This document shows, in pieces, positions 20,980 through 34,092 of a stretch of 64,000 nucleotides of DNA. The notes under the pieces were generated by a model that saw only the letters and a program-made list of their open reading frames with translations, ran no database searches and had not been told where the DNA came from. The translations under genes were made by a program, and so were the position numbers. The DNA comes from Mesoplasma coleopterae (GTDB taxonomy: Bacteria > Bacillota_I > Bacilli_A > Mycoplasmatales > Mycoplasmataceae), in the NCBI RefSeq assembly GCF_002804245.1, contig NZ_CP024968.1, positions 62,001-126,000 on the forward strand, given 5' to 3'. Numbering within the stretch: the stretch's first letter is position 1; each line of letters starts with the position of its first letter.

Positions 20980-23811
20980 ATGGCATCAGATAAAAGTTTA
21001 CTTCGTATGTATGGAAAATATGCAAATGAAATTCTTTCATTAGAACCAGAAATGAAAAAACTTGCAAATGAAGATTTTGCAATCAAAACTCAAGAATTCA
21101 AAGATAGAATAGCAAATGGTGAACATGTTGATGATTTAGTTGTTGAAGCATATGCTTTAGCTAGGGAAGCAGCAAATAGAGTTTTAGGTTTAAATGCTTA
21201 TAAAGTTCAATTGGTTGGAGCAATCATTTTACACTTTGGAGATATTGCAGAAATGAGAACTGGGGAAGGTAAGACACTAACAGGATTATTCCCAGCTTAT
21301 CTAAATAGTTTAACTGGTAAAGGTGTTCACATTGTTACAGTTAACGAATATTTATCAAGACGTGACTCTGAAATAAATGGTCAAGTTTTTGACTTTTTGG
21401 GAGTAACAGTCGGATTAAATGGAACTAGAATGCCTAAACATTTAAAAAGAGAGGCTTATCATGCAGACATTACATATACAACAAATGCAGAATTAGGATT
21501 TGATTACTTAAGAGATAACATGGTTATTGATAAAGACCATAAAGTTCAAAGAGAGTTAAATTTTGCAATTATTGATGAGGCCGACTCTGTTTTAATTGAT
21601 GAAGCAAGAACACCTTTAATCATTTCTGGTGGAAGTTCATCAAGAATTAACTTATATAAAGCAGCTGATGAGTTTGCTCAAAAAGTTAATGAAAAAGAAG
21701 ACATTGATATTGATTTAGAAACAAAACAAGTTTACTTAACAGAAACTGGTATGAAAAAAGCTAAAGATTTCTTTTCATTAGATAATCTTTTTGCTTTAGA
21801 AAATACTGAAATATTCCACTTGATCTTAAATGCATTAAAAGCACATTTTACTTTTAAAGAGGGTGTTGAGTATACTGTTGCTACTGGAGAAGTTGAATTA
21901 ATTGATCAATTTACTGGTCGTATTTTAAAAGGTCGTGCTTATTCAGATGGTTTACAACAAGCAATTCAAGCAAAAGAGAAAGTTGAAATTGAAGAAGAAA
22001 CGACTACATTAGCAACTATTACATACCAAAACTTTTATCGTTTATATGCTAAACTTTCAGGTATGACTGGGACCGCTAAAACTGAAGAAGAAGAATTTAT
22101 TAAAATTTATAATACTAGAGTTGTTGTTTGTCCAACTAATAGACCTGTTATTAGAAAAGATGAAGCAGATTATACATTTGGTACAAAGCATGCAGCTTTA
22201 AAAAAATTAATTGAAGATATTAAAAGTGTAAATAAAATTGGTAATCCTATTCTTGTTGGTACTACTAGTGTTGAATCATCAGAACAAATTGCAAGATACT
22301 TAGAAAAGGCTGGATTACACTTTGAAATGATTAATGCTAAAAATCACGATAGAGAAGCTGAGATTGTTTCACAGGCTGGGCAAAAACATGCAATTACATT
22401 AGCAACAAACATGGCTGGTCGTGGGACTGATATTAAACTAAGTAAAGAAGTCAAAGAACTTGGTGGTTTAGTTGTATTTGGCGTTGAACGAAATGAAGCA
22501 AGACGTATTGATAATCAATTAAGAGGTAGAAGTGGACGTCAGGGAGATCCTGGTATGTCAAGATTTTATATTTCTATGGAAGATGACTTAATGATTCGTT
22601 TTGCATCTCCTAGAGCAAGAAAAAGTTTCTTAAGTTTAGGTGATGAACACATTAAATCAAAATTCTTTACAAGAGCAGTAACAAATGCTCAAAAAAAACT
22701 TGAAGGATTGAACTTTGATCAACGTAAAAACGTTTTAGATTACGATAATATTTTAGCTCAGCAACGTGAAGCTATGTATGCACAACGTGATTCTATTTTA
22801 TGGGCAGAAAATTTAAAAATAGTTATTAAAAAATTACAAATAACAGTAGCATATGAATTGATAGAAGAAAATTCAGAAATTATTCATGGTGAAAAAACTC
22901 TAAATGCTGAAAAATTATTAAAGGCTATTGATGGAAAACTTGTTGCACACAAAAGATTTGTTGCAAAAGATTTCTATAATAAAGAAAAAATGAATTTAGC
23001 TGTTCAAATAGCAGAAGCAATGTTGGAATTCTACAAAGCTAGAGTTATTGATATTCCTGATGATGTTGTTCTTCAAATGGAAAGAAAAAACATTTTAACT
23101 TCATTTGATAAATATTGGACAAGACATATAGATATTGCTTCAAAGCTAAAAGCTGGTATTTATTTACAACAATATGCTCAAAACAACCCATTAGCTGTAT
23201 ATGTAGAACAAGCAACTGAATTATTTAACAAAACAAAAATTTCCATTGCTTCTGAAGTAGTAGATACGCTTTCAAAAATTATTTTAAGAGATCCTGAACA
23301 AGTTGTTGAACCTGAAAAAATTGAAATTACTGATGAAATAATTGATGATATTTTAGAAACAACTGGATTAACAAAAGCAAATATTAACAATAAAGATATA
23401 AATGCTAAATTTGATGAGTTAATTAGCAAAGCAACTAATCAAAATGATATTAAAAAGTTGTCTATTCAAAGAGATATTATGTTAGGTCTTGTTATTGAAA
23501 TTCAAAAACGAAGAGAAAATTCAGGAAATCAAACAGTAAATCTTGGTAAAGATGAAATTGATCAAATGCTTGGAATGTTAAACATTGAAAATGTTGGAAC
23601 AATAACTAGAGAAGAAATACTTTCTAAATATGAAGAAAAATTAAAGACATGCACTAATGCAGAAGAAAAAAAACTTGTAAATATAGCAAGAGATGTAATT
23701 ATTGCATTGCATGAACAAATTGAATTAATTAAAAAAGATGCAGGCTCTTTGAAATCAGTTATCGATGATGACAACGATGGTGGAGAGATTGCCAAAACAA
23801 GAATTGGTTAG
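20980..23811 (+). CDS. secA: Protein translocase ATPase SecA
   Basis: Motor of the Sec export pathway, working with SecYEG (secG and secE are also in this window). The 943 residues include the DEAD motor: MRTGEGKTLTG (Walker A), TNAELGFDYLRDN, IIDEADSVLIDEART (Walker B), GMTGTAKTE, TNMAGRGTDIKL and RGRSGRQGDPG. The C-terminal zinc-binding tail of many SecAs (CxCxSGxxxxC) is absent; the protein ends in an acidic stretch, DDDNDGGE. All Trp codons are UGG, so the frame has no TGA. SD TAGGAGG precedes ATG 20980. Divergent from yigZ. Confidence 0.97.
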   Translation: MASDKSLLRMYGKYANEILSLEPEMKKLANEDFAIKTQEFKDRIANGEHVDDLVVEAYALAREAANRVLGLNAYKVQLVGAIILHFGDIAEMRTGEGKTLTGLFPAYLNSLTGKGVHIVTVNEYLSRRDSEINGQVFDFLGVTVGLNGTRMPKHLKREAYHADITYTTNAELGFDYLRDNMVIDKDHKVQRELNFAIIDEADSVLIDEARTPLIISGGSSSRINLYKAADEFAQKVNEKEDIDIDLETKQVYLTETGMKKAKDFFSLDNLFALENTEIFHLILNALKAHFTFKEGVEYTVATGEVELIDQFTGRILKGRAYSDGLQQAIQAKEKVEIEEETTTLATITYQNFYRLYAKLSGMTGTAKTEEEEFIKIYNTRVVVCPTNRPVIRKDEADYTFGTKHAALKKLIEDIKSVNKIGNPILVGTTSVESSEQIARYLEKAGLHFEMINAKNHDREAEIVSQAGQKHAITLATNMAGRGTDIKLSKEVKELGGLVVFGVERNEARRIDNQLRGRSGRQGDPGMSRFYISMEDDLMIRFASPRARKSFLSLGDEHIKSKFFTRAVTNAQKKLEGLNFDQRKNVLDYDNILAQQREAMYAQRDSILWAENLKIVIKKLQITVAYELIEENSEIIHGEKTLNAEKLLKAIDGKLVAHKRFVAKDFYNKEKMNLAVQIAEAMLEFYKARVIDIPDDVVLQMERKNILTSFDKYWTRHIDIASKLKAGIYLQQYAQNNPLAVYVEQATELFNKTKISIASEVVDTLSKIILRDPEQVVEPEKIEITDEIIDDILETTGLTKANINNKDINAKFDELISKATNQNDIKKLSIQRDIMLGLVIEIQKRRENSGNQTVNLGKDEIDQMLGMLNIENVGTITREEILSKYEEKLKTCTNAEEKKLVNIARDVIIALHEQIELIKKDAGSLKSVIDDDNDGGEIAKTRIG

Positions 23812-23812
23812 A

Positions 23813-23846
23813 ACTAAAACACTAGAGCAAACTCTAGTGTTTTAGT
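23813..23846 (+). terminator. Terminator after secA
   Basis: A 15-bp perfect stem (813-827 with 832-846, within 23 kb numbering) and a CAAA loop separate secA from uvrB. The T-rich part lies inside the 3' arm. Confidence 0.85.
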
Positions 23847-23873
23847 CATTAAACAACCACGGAGGTAATACAA

Positions 23874-25877
23874 ATGAAATATATAAGTGATAATAAATTT
23901 GATTTAAAAAGTAATTTCAAGCCTGGTGGTGATCAACCAAAAGCTATTGAAAGTCTTTTAAAAGGTTTAAAAGAAAATAAAAAACATCAAGTTCTTTTAG
24001 GTGCTACTGGAACTGGTAAAACATTTACAATGGCTAACATTATTAAAGAAATTAATAAGCCAACTTTAGTTTTGGCTCATAATAAAACTTTAGCAATGCA
24101 ACTTTATTATGAGTTAATGGAGTTTTTCCCAAATAATAGAGTTGAATATTTTGTATCGAACTTTGATTTTTTTCAACCAGAAGCGTATAAACCAGCAACA
24201 GATTTATACATAAATAAAGATGCAAGAATAAATATGGAACTTGATATGTTAAGAATGAGTGCAATGAATGCATTATCAATTTCAAACGACACAATTGTTG
24301 TTGCTTCTGTTGCTGCAATTTATCCGTCGCAAGATCCAGTTCAATATGCATCAAGTTTTTTTGAACTAAAAACAGGTCAAAAGTTTTCAAAAAGAGAATT
24401 ATTAACATATTTAGTAAAAACAGGTTATACAAGAAATGATGTAGAAAATTCTCCTGGAACATTTAGTGTAAAAGGTGATGTTATAAAGGTTGTTCCGGGT
24501 TGATCAATGTCAGCCATGTATCGTTTCTCTTTATTTGATGATCATATTGAAATGATTGATATGTTAAATATTATTACTGGAGCACTAATTGAAAGAATAT
24601 CAACAGTTACAATTTATCCGGCACAAGCTTACGTGACACCTGAAGATAAATTAAAACAAGCTTGTTTAAATATTAGAGAAGAGTTAGCAGTTAGACTTAA
24701 AGAATTGAATGATGAAGGTAAATTATTAGAAGCTGAAAGACTAGATCAAAGAACAAGATATGATTTAGAAAGTTTAGAGGAATTTGGTTTCTGTAGTGGA
24801 ATAGAAAATTACTCTGCGCATTTAGATTTTAGATCACCAGGAGAAACTCCTTATTCATTATTAGATTATTTCAAAGGTGATTTTTTAACTATTATAGACG
24901 AGTCACACATAATGATCCCTCAAGTTAGGGGAATGTATAATACCGATAGAAGTAGAAAACAAACACTCGTTGAATATGGTTTTAGACTACCATCAGCTTT
25001 AGACAATAGACCTTTAAATTTTGAAGAATTTACTGGAAAGCTTAAACAGGTTATTTATACTTCAGCAACTCCTGGTGATTACGAATTAGACTTGGTTAAT
25101 CATGAAGTTGTTGAGCAAATAATTAGACCGACAGGTTTATTAGATCCTGTAATTGAAGTTAAAAAAACTGAAGGTCAAATTGAAGATATAATTGAGCAAA
25201 TACATGAAAGAAGAAAAGTAAACGAAAAAGTGTTTATTACTACATTAACAATTAGAATGAGTGAAGACTTAACAAGTTACTTACAAGAAAGAAATATTAA
25301 AGTAGCCTATTTACATTCGGAATTAAAAACACTTGAAAGAAGTGAAATTTTAAACGATCTTAGACGTGGGGTTTATGATGCAGTTGTTGGGGTTAATTTA
25401 TTACGTGAAGGTTTAGATTTACCAGAAGTAAGTTTAGTATGTGTTTTAGATGCAGATAAACAAGGTTTTTTAAGAAATACAAAATCTCTTATTCAAACTG
25501 CTGGTAGAGCAGCCAGAAATGCTAATGGAAAAGTAATTTTTTATGCTGACACAATTTCAACATCAATGCAAGAAGCTATGGATGAAACAAACCGTAGACG
25601 TGAAATACAACAAGCATACAATAAAGAACATAACGTAATTCCAGTTACAATTACAAAAAAAATTAGTCAATCAACTTTAAGCGAAGCAACTAAAAAAGAA
25701 CTTGAGAATATTAAAAAACAAAAAACTGCAAAAGGTAAAAAAGAAGCATATCAAAAAACAATTGATGATATTAGAACTGAAATGATTCAGGCAGCTAAAG
25801 AATTAGATTTTGAAAAAGCTGCGGTTTTAAGAGACACAATTATTGAATTAGAAGCTAAAAAAAATGAGGTAAAATAA
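23874..25877 (+). CDS. uvrB: Excinuclease ABC subunit B
   Basis: DNA damage verification helicase of nucleotide excision repair. The 667 residues show GATGTGKTFTMAN (Walker A), the beta-hairpin region around YYDYFQPEAY-like FDFFQPEAYKPATDLY, DESHIMIPQ, TSATPGDYE, GVNLLREGLDLPEVSLV and a C-terminal UVR motif (DFEKAAVLRD). One TGA (Trp) lies near 24501. SD CGGAGGTAA precedes ATG 23874. The TAA stop overlaps the uvrA ATG by one base. Confidence 0.97.
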
Positions 25878-28726
25878 TGGAAAATAAAATAGTAATAAAA
25901 GGTGCTAGAGAAAACAACTTAAAAAATGTTAATTTAGAAATACCTAAAAATAAATTAGTTGTTTTCACAGGATTAAGTGGTAGTGGTAAGTCATCATTGG
26001 CCTTTGCCACAATTTATGCTGAAGGTAGAAGAAGATACATTGAATCACTTTCGGCTTACGCAAGACAATTCTTAGGTGGAAATGAAAAACCTGATGTTGA
26101 TTCAATTGAAGGTTTAAGTCCTGCTATCTCAATTGATCAAAAAACTACATCTCATAACCCTAGATCAACTGTTGGTACTGTAACAGAAATCTATGATTAT
26201 TTAAGATTGCTTTATGCAAGAGTTGGAACACCTTACTGTATTAATGGACATGGTCAAATTCATGCTGCATCAATTAAGGAAATAATTAACAATATAAAAA
26301 ATACAACTGAAGAAGATGAGCAAGTTTATGTTTTATCACCAGTTGCTAGAGATAAAAAAGGTACTCATAAGGATTTATTAGCAAAATTATTAGCAGAAGG
26401 TTTCATTAGAGTTTTAATTAATGGTGAAATCAAAATGTTAGAAGAAGAAATTATTTTAGATAAAAATCAAAGACATAATATTGATATTGTTGTAGATCGT
26501 TTAATTTATCATAATGATGATGAAGTACATTCAAGACTTTTCTCAGCAATTGAAATAGCTTTACAATACTCAAATAGCTTAGTTAAAATCAAATACCCAC
26601 AAACTGAAAATAAAGAAGATAATTTATTTTCAAATTCATACTCATGTAATGTTTGTGGATTTAATATTCCAGAATTAGAACCAAGGTTATTTTCATTTAA
26701 TGCACCTTTAGGAGCATGTGGTGATTGTGATGGTTTAGGTGTTAGATTAGTTTCTGATCCAGAACTAATTATTCCTGATAAAACTTTATCAATTAATCAA
26801 GGTGGAGTAGTTTACTTCAAAAACTTTTTAAATACAGATAATCTAGAATGACAAAAATTTAAAATTCTTTGTGATTACTATTACATTGATATGAATTTGC
26901 CAATTGAACAACTAACTGATAAACAGATTAAAGCAATACTTAGAGGTAGTGATGAACAAATCGAAATTAAATTACTAAGTAGTAGCGGAAGAAGATATGA
27001 CTCATATGATTTTATTGAAGGTGTTGCGGACTTAATTCAAAGAAGATATTTTGAAACAAAATCTGAAGAAATTAGAAAATGATATACAAAGTTTATGTCA
27101 TCAAGTGTTTGTCAATCTTGTGATGGAGCAAGATTGAATCCCACAGCTTTATCAATCAAAATAGCAGACAAAAATATTTTTGATTTCACAAAAATGAGCA
27201 TTCAAGATGAATTAGAATTTATTTTAAATGTTGAGTTAACACAAACGCAAGCTCAAATTGCTAACTTAGTTTTAACTGAAATTACAAATAGAATTAGCTT
27301 CTTAAATGAAGTTGGTTTAGGGTATTTAGATTTAGCAAGAACAGCAACTACTTTATCTGGTGGAGAAGCTCAGAGAATTAGACTAGCAAAACAAATAGGT
27401 AGTCAACTTACAGGAATTTTATATGTTCTTGACGAACCTTCAATTGGGTTGCACCAAAGAGACAACGATAAATTAATTAAAACATTAAAACACTTACGTG
27501 ATTTAGGAAATACTTTGATTGTTGTTGAACATGATGAAGATACAATGAAAACTGCTGATTGAATTGTTGATGTTGGTCCTCAAGCAGGAGAGCATGGTGG
27601 TGAAATTACTTTTAGTGGGACATATGATGAAATATTGAAATCAGATACTATAACTGGTAGATACCTTTCAGGTAAAGAAACAATTCCAGTTCCTAAAAAA
27701 CGTAGAACAGGTAATGGTCAAAAAATTGATATTATTGGTGCTAGAGAAAATAACCTTAAAAATGTTAATGTTTCTATTCCGTTAAATAAATTTATTGCTA
27801 TTACAGGGGTTAGTGGTAGTGGTAAATCTACATTGTTAGAAGACATTATTTACAAAGGAATAAGAAAAAATCTTGCAAGAGAAACAATAGTAACTGGAAA
27901 ATTCAGTAAAATGAATGGATTAGAAAACATTGATAAAGTTATTTTCATTTCTCAAGAACCAATTGGTAAAACCCCAAGATCAAACCCAGCAACTTATACT
28001 GGTGTTTTTGATGATATTAGAGATTTATTTACAAACTTGCCAGAAGCAAAGATTAGAGGATACAAAAAAGGTAGATTTTCATTTAATGTACCTGGTGGTA
28101 GATGTGAGCATTGTTACGGTGATGGTGTAATTACTATTTCAATGCAATTTATGCCAAGTGTAGAAGTTGTGTGTGAAATTTGCGAAGGTAAAAGATATAA
28201 CGACGAAACTTTACAAGTTAAATTTAAAGAAAAAACAATTGCTGATGTTTTAAATATGACTGTTGAAACAGCAGCTGCATTTTTTGAAAACATTCCAAAC
28301 ATCAAGGATAAGTTAGATACTATATTGGAAGTTGGTTTAGGTTATATTAGACTTGGACAATCTGCAACAACATTATCTGGTGGAGAAGCTCAAAGAATTA
28401 AATTATCAACTTACTTATTAAAAAAACAAACTGGAAAAACAATGTTTTTATTAGATGAACCTACAACTGGTTTACATATTGATGATGTAAAAAGATTAGT
28501 TCACGTTTTAAATAAACTAGTTGATTTAGGAAATACTGTTGTAGCTATTGAACATAACTTGGACTTCATTAAAGTTGCTGATCATGTTATTGACTTAGGA
28601 CCAGAAGGTGGAATTGGTGGTGGATTAATTGTAGCTGCTGGAACGCCTGAACAAGTTGCTGACACAAAAGGTTCATATACTGGAGCTTATTTAAAAGGGT
28701 ATTTATATAATGATTTCAGTAGATAA
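25877..28726 (+). CDS. uvrA: Excinuclease ABC subunit A
   Basis: Damage-recognition ATPase partner of UvrB. The 949 residues hold two ABC modules ([12 protein letters not shown] and [14 protein letters not shown]), ABC signatures [11 protein letters not shown] in both halves, and Cys4 zinc sites (CNVCGF with CGDC; CEHC with CEIC). The first zinc element found in many UvrAs near residue 250 is present as the CNVC group. Several TGA codons encode Trp. It overlaps folC by 17 bp. Confidence 0.97.
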
Positions 28727-29816
28727 TTTTTTAATACCAATTCAACAGAGATTTCAAAATGAATATAATTTAGATAAAGTTTTAAAACTATTAAATAATA
28801 TTGAAAAATATATACCAGTAGTAAATGTTGTTGGAACAAATGGAAAAGGAAGTACATCTTTTTTCTTGTCAAAAGGGCTTAAAACAAAATATAAAAAAGT
28901 AGGTTTGTTTATTTCTCCAGCTTTTTTATACCATAATGAAAGAATTCAAATCAATAATCAACCAATAAGTGATGAAAATTTGAAAAAATATATTTCAAAA
29001 GTTGATAATTTTATAAAAGAATATAAGCTAACTTTTTTTGAAATATGAACACTTATAGCTATTATGTATTTTTATGATAATCAAGTAGATATTGCAGTTA
29101 TTGAAGCGGGCATTGGAGGTCTTAAAGACTCAACCAATTTATTTACTAATCAAATAGCAACTATATTAACTTCGGTTTCATTTGATCATACAGAAATATT
29201 AGGTAACACTATTGAAAAAATAATTTATCAAAAAGTTAATATTGCAAAAGACAATACTTTGTTGTTTATTAGTCTAGATAATGCTGAATATAAAAATATT
29301 ATTGAAAACTCAATTACAAATGATGTAAAAATAGTTTACGCAAATAAATATGACAAAGAAAAAATTGAATATCAAAGAGGAAATAAAGGGGTTGTAAAAG
29401 CAGTGCTTGAGTTTTTAGGTGTACAAGATTTTTCATGCTTAAAGTTAACCTCATTAGCTGGAAGATTTACAAAACTTGAATATAAAAATAAAAAAATAAT
29501 AATTGATGGTGCACATAATGTCGATGGCATAAAAGGTCTTATTTCAAGTGTTGAAAATAAAAATGAATGAAGAATTTTATATGGAGCAATTGACGGAAAA
29601 GAACATAGTAAAATTTTAAATTTATTAGATGAAAATTTTAATGATGTTAGTATAACAACTTTTGATTTTCATAAAGCTTGAGACATAAATAAAATTGATC
29701 ATGAAAATAAAGTAAAAGATTGAAAAGAATTTATTGAGTCTTCAAATAAAAATTTAATAATTTGTGGAAGTTTATATTTTATACCATTAGTATATAAATA
29801 TTTAATTGAAAAATAA
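28710..29816 (+). CDS. folC: Folylpolyglutamate synthase
   Basis: Adds glutamate residues to folates to retain them in the cell. The 368-residue Mur-ligase-fold protein has the P-loop [35 protein letters not shown] and [14 protein letters not shown]. The start lies inside the 3' end of uvrA (17-bp overlap), with AAAAGGG upstream. The next gene encodes a membrane protein likely to import folate, which fits folate scavenging. Confidence 0.93.
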
Positions 29817-29831
29817 AAGGAGAGTGATAGC

Positions 29832-30506
29832 ATGCTGTTTTGAGTAACTAACATAATTGCAGTATTGCTAATATTTTCTTTATTTTTTATAGGTATGTTT
29901 ATTGATAAAATACATGCTAAAAAATTTACTGTTAAAAATATAACGTTATTGGGTTTAATAGTCGCACTAAGTATAATACTAACTAATGTAATTGGCTATT
30001 CAATGGTTTTTGGATTTAGGATAATGATAGGTAATTTTATGATTTTCTTTGCTGGAATGGTTTTTGGCCCACTAGGCGGAATAATAGCAGGTTTTTGCTC
30101 TGATTTAGTTGGATCAATGATTAATATAACAGGAACATTTCATTTTGGATTTATGTTATCAAAAATATTTATAGGTTTTTGTGGAGCTTTGGTGTTTATA
30201 TTTAAAAAGAATAATTTTTGATTTATTAAAATGATTTTCTTTTTAATTTTAAGTTTAGCAATTACTAGTTTTCTAATAACTCCGATATGTTTAGTTGCTA
30301 GTGGATTAGGAAGTTTAGCAGCAATTAATTATATTAAAAAAGTTATAATTTTGCCTATTGAGTTACTAATTTTTATTCCGAGTATATATGCTTGTTTGAA
30401 AATATCTAGTTTATTATTGAAAAGCGAAATACAACAGCCTTCTAGACCATGATTTTTAAGGCATGGTGAATTGAAATTTAAAATATCAAAAAGCGCGAAA
30501 AAATAA
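29832..30506 (+). CDS. folT: ECF transporter substrate-binding (S) component, probably folate (FolT-like)
   Basis: 224-residue integral membrane protein with about six helices. Hallmarks of the ECF S family are LGLIVALSIILT, FGFRIMIGNFMIFFAGMVFGPLGGIIAGFCSDLVGS. It would work with the shared EcfA/A'/T module encoded elsewhere. Folate specificity is inferred from its position 15 bp after folC, a recurrent arrangement. SD AAGGAGAG precedes the ATG at 29832. Read through two TGA codons as Trp. Confidence 0.8.
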
Positions 30507-30518
30507 TTCGTGCTTTTT
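30488..30518 (+). terminator. Terminator of the uvrB-uvrA-folC-folT group
   Basis: Twelve-bp stem aaaaagcgcgaa with ttcgtgcttttt (one G-U); the folT stop codon lies in the loop. Confidence 0.85.
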
Positions 30519-30595
30519 ATTTTATTGATCATACTAATATTTTTTTAACTAACAATTATAGTAAAATTATAATAATAAAATAAGGAGTTAAAATA

Positions 30596-31528
30596 ATGAG
30601 TAAATTAACAATAAAAGAATTAGTTGCTAAATTTAATTTTGAAATTATTTCAGGTGCAAGCCACATGAATAGTGAGATTACAGTTTATGGACTGAATCGT
30701 GCAGGTTTAGAATTGACAGGATATTTTAATGAAAAAGAAGATAAGAAACATAAGCGTGCAATTTTAATGTCTTCTAAAGAAAATAATTATATGTCACAGT
30801 TTTCAGACAATGAAGCTTGCGATAAATACAAAAACTTAATTAAAATGGGTTCACCAGTTATAATAATTACACAAAAATTTACAGATGAAAGATTAACAAA
30901 AGTAGCTAAGGAATTAGATTTTCCACTGCTAAAAATTAACTATCCGTCAACAAGTGAACTAACTCAAAAAATATTAGACATTTATGATTTATATTTTGCT
31001 CCAACAGTTGAAGTTCACTCTACATTAATGAATATATTTGGTAAAGGTGTATTAATCTTTGGGCAATCAGGTATTGGTAAATCTGAAGTTTCATTGGAAT
31101 TAATGAAAAAGAACCACTTATTTGTTGGGGATGACAGAATTGTTATTTCAAATAGAAATAGTGAATTATTTGGTAAATCACATGCACTTTTACAAAATTT
31201 AATTGAAGTTAGAGGTATTGGTATTATCGATATTTCTAAAGTTCAAGGTCAACAATTAATAATGCCTGAGACAAGAATACATATGGGAATTGAATTATTT
31301 AAATTCCAAGAAGGTGGAATTGATAATACTGATAGGTTAGGAAATGAATGAACTCAAAAAGATTTCTTAGGAATAAAAATACCATACTTAAGAGTCCCAG
31401 TTAGTGCTGGACGTAACCTAGCAAATATTATTGAGGCAGCAGTTGGTCAACTAAAAGTTAACGAAAGTTCTGATGCTCAAGATATTATAGAATTATTAGC
31501 AAAGAGAAATAGTGAATTAACAGAATAG
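30596..31528 (+). CDS. hprK: HPr kinase/phosphorylase
   Basis: Phosphorylates Ser46 of HPr to control sugar PTS activity. The 310 residues have an N-terminal domain and a kinase core with P-loop GQSGIGKSE (about residue 155), DDRIVI, and EVRGIGIIDIS. One TGA (Trp) at 31352. A TATAAT at 30568-30573 and SD AAGGAG precede the ATG. It heads the hprK-lgt-trxB-lgt-whiA cluster, an order widespread in Firmicutes. Confidence 0.95.
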
Positions 31529-31535
31529 AGGAATT

Positions 31536-33146
31536 ATGTGGGGAACATACGAAAATTATTATAGATGACTTGATTTAAATTATAAATCTCCAGGAGACAT
31601 GCGTCTTCTTTTTGGTCTTGTTCCTGCATATCCTGTATTTATGTTTTTAGGAATTTGCTTAGTAATTTTAGTAACTGTAATTCAAATGAATAAAAGAAAA
31701 ATCCCTTTAAGAGAATTAGAAATAGGAATTTTAATAGTAGTGCCTATAGGAATTATAGGTGGTACTTTTTTTGGGAAGGTGTTTTTGCCAAATTATCAGA
31801 GTTGATCAAATTTTTATAAAGTATTTTTTTTCTGACAACCAGGTATGTCATTTTTTGGAGCTCTTTTATTAGGTTCAGCTGCAGGATTTGGATGATTTTA
31901 CAAGAGAAGCAAAGTAACTCAAATTTCAATGTGAGTTTATTTAGATTTAATTTTGGTAAATGTCTTATTGGGTCATGCATTAGGTAGATGAGGTAACTTG
32001 TATAATCAAGAAATTCTTGGTAATCCAATAAATTACGATAGCATTTCTTGAATGCCAAATTTTATTAAGCAAAGATTATTTTATTTACCAAATATATCAA
32101 ATATTAGAAATATAAATGATATAGACGAAAAATTACCAGATGGTTGATGACTGATGATATCAAGTAACGTTAATTGAGGACAAAATTGAGTTGTTTATGA
32201 AATGGTAGAAGGAAATTTAATTCCAACATCAAGAACTTTAACAGATATTATGCAAGAAGAAATAGTATTCAGACAACCAATTTTCTTAATTGAGGGGATT
32301 GGAAATATAATATTATGAATTGTAATAACTTTTGGTGTGAGAAACATTAATAGGATAAGTAATTTTAAAAATAATCCTTGAACATTATCACCAGAAGGAT
32401 TCCCATGTATATTCAATCCAAAATATAAATCAATCTCAGAAAATAAATTAAAGGATTGATACACATTAGCGCCAATAAAATATAAACGTATTAAAAAAGT
32501 TAGTGAAGAAGGCAATGAATACGAAATTACTATGAGTTTAAAAAGCGTCTGAAATAAAGCATATTATTGAACTGAACCAGATTATGAATCTAACAAGAAA
32601 TTATTTTCTCAAATTGAAGAGTGAAAAAATGACTTGTACAATGCTACTTTAAAATATCAAAATGATAAAAAACAATTTAATATAAAATTAGAAAAAATGA
32701 AAATTGAGTTTAATAAAAAATATAAATTCACAAAACGTAATTCACAAGAAGAATTAAAAATGCAGTATAAAAATAACGTCACTTTGGAAAAACAAAAAAT
32801 CAAGGAAAAACAAATTGAGTTTAAAAATAAATTTTCATTTAGTGAAAGATATTTGGGTGTTAATCCATTTGGAAAAGAACTTGAAAAGGCAAACAACCCT
32901 AATGGCTTTATCGTCACAAGATGTGGAGTTTCTGCTGGTTCATATATATTAGGTTATGGTATACTTAGAACAATATTAGAAACTCAAAGACAAGCAACAG
33001 AATACATGATTCCAAATCATGTAGTTGCTAACTTCTTAGTCTTAAGTTTAATAATTATTATAGGAATGTTTATAATTGTTATGACACAATTTGTTATTCC
33101 ATATAAATGAAGGGAAATTGGATGGTTATATGAAAAAACATACTAA
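31536..33146 (+). CDS. Divergent prolipoprotein diacylglyceryl transferase paralogue with large insertion
   Basis: 536-residue membrane protein of the Lgt family, far longer than the usual ~270-300. The signature GHALGRWGNLYNQE is kept near residue 149. However, the HGG motif (E. coli His103) aligns to SFFGAL, and the hPsqLYE motif (E. coli Tyr235) reads PIFLIEG. Both residues have been reported important for activity. A charged, partly coiled-coil cytosolic insert (about residues 260-460) precedes the last helices. It is read through many TGA codons. Possibly a non-catalytic or altered-specificity relative; the standard-looking Lgt is at 34093. It overlaps trxB by 17 bp. Confidence 0.8.
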
Positions 33147-34065
33147 CGAAAATTTAAAAGACATTTTAATTATTGGTGGTGGCCCAGCTGGTTTAACTGC
33201 TGGGGTTTATGCTGCTAGAGCTGGAATGAAAACTATTATTTTAGAAAAAGAAGCACCCGGTGGAAAAATGGTTAAAACAGATACGATTGAAAACTATCCT
33301 GGCTTTGATAGTATTAAAGGACCAGATTTAGCACTAAAAATGTATATGCAAGTAATTAATCTTGGAGCTGAATTTGTTTATGATGAAGTTATTAAAATAG
33401 AAAAAAATGATGAAACATTTACAGTTACTACTAGAAATGGACAAATAATTGAATCTTTAAGTGTGATAGTTGCAACTGGTACATTAGAGAATAAATTAGG
33501 AATACCTGGGGAAGATCAACTTTATGGAAAAGGTGTCAGTTATTGTGCTGTTTGTGATGGAGCCTTTCATAAAGGGAACCCAGTAGCAATTGTTGGTGGA
33601 GGATATTCAGCAGTTGAAGAAGGAATTTATTTAAGTAAATTTGTAAGTAAATTATATGTTGTTGTAAGAAAAGATCACTTTAGAGTAGACCCAGTTACTT
33701 TATCTAAATTAGAACAACTTGAAAATGTTGAATTTTTAATGAATTCTGTTGTTAAAAAAGTTAACGGAACTGATAAAGTAGAATCAGTTGAGATTGAAAA
33801 TGTTATTTCAAAAGAAGTTAAAACTGTTCCTGTAACTGGCTTATTCCCTTATATTGGAGCAACTCCAGTCACTCAATTTTTAGAAAATCTTAATTTAGAT
33901 AAAAGTGATGGTTATTTAACTGGAGATGCTAAATTAAAATCTAATGTTAAAGGTTTATTCATAGCTGGTGATGTTAGGGATGTTCCTTTGAGACAAATAG
34001 CTATCGCAGCTGGTGATGGAGCTTTAGCTGGTCAAATGGCTGTTAACTATGTACAAGAATTATAA
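33130..34065 (+). CDS. trxB: Thioredoxin-disulfide reductase
   Basis: NADPH/FAD enzyme that reduces thioredoxin. The 311 residues contain [17 protein letters not shown], the redox pair CAVC in [12 protein letters not shown], the NADP fold [10 protein letters not shown] and the FAD motif [21 protein letters not shown]. The ATG at 33130 is favoured over an in-frame ATG at 33091, which lies well inside lgt. The gene starts before the upstream stop, so translation is probably coupled. Confidence 0.95.
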   Translation: MKKHTNENLKDILIIGGGPAGLTAGVYAARAGMKTIILEKEAPGGKMVKTDTIENYPGFDSIKGPDLALKMYMQVINLGAEFVYDEVIKIEKNDETFTVTTRNGQIIESLSVIVATGTLENKLGIPGEDQLYGKGVSYCAVCDGAFHKGNPVAIVGGGYSAVEEGIYLSKFVSKLYVVVRKDHFRVDPVTLSKLEQLENVEFLMNSVVKKVNGTDKVESVEIENVISKEVKTVPVTGLFPYIGATPVTQFLENLNLDKSDGYLTGDAKLKSNVKGLFIAGDVRDVPLRQIAIAAGDGALAGQMAVNYVQEL

Positions 34066-34092
34066 TGAATAAATAAGAAAGGCGAGTTGAAT

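Noticed and set aside
24052-24462. 136-aa minus-strand frame inside uvrB
   Set aside because: Leu/Gln-rich shadow of a well-identified gene on the other strand.
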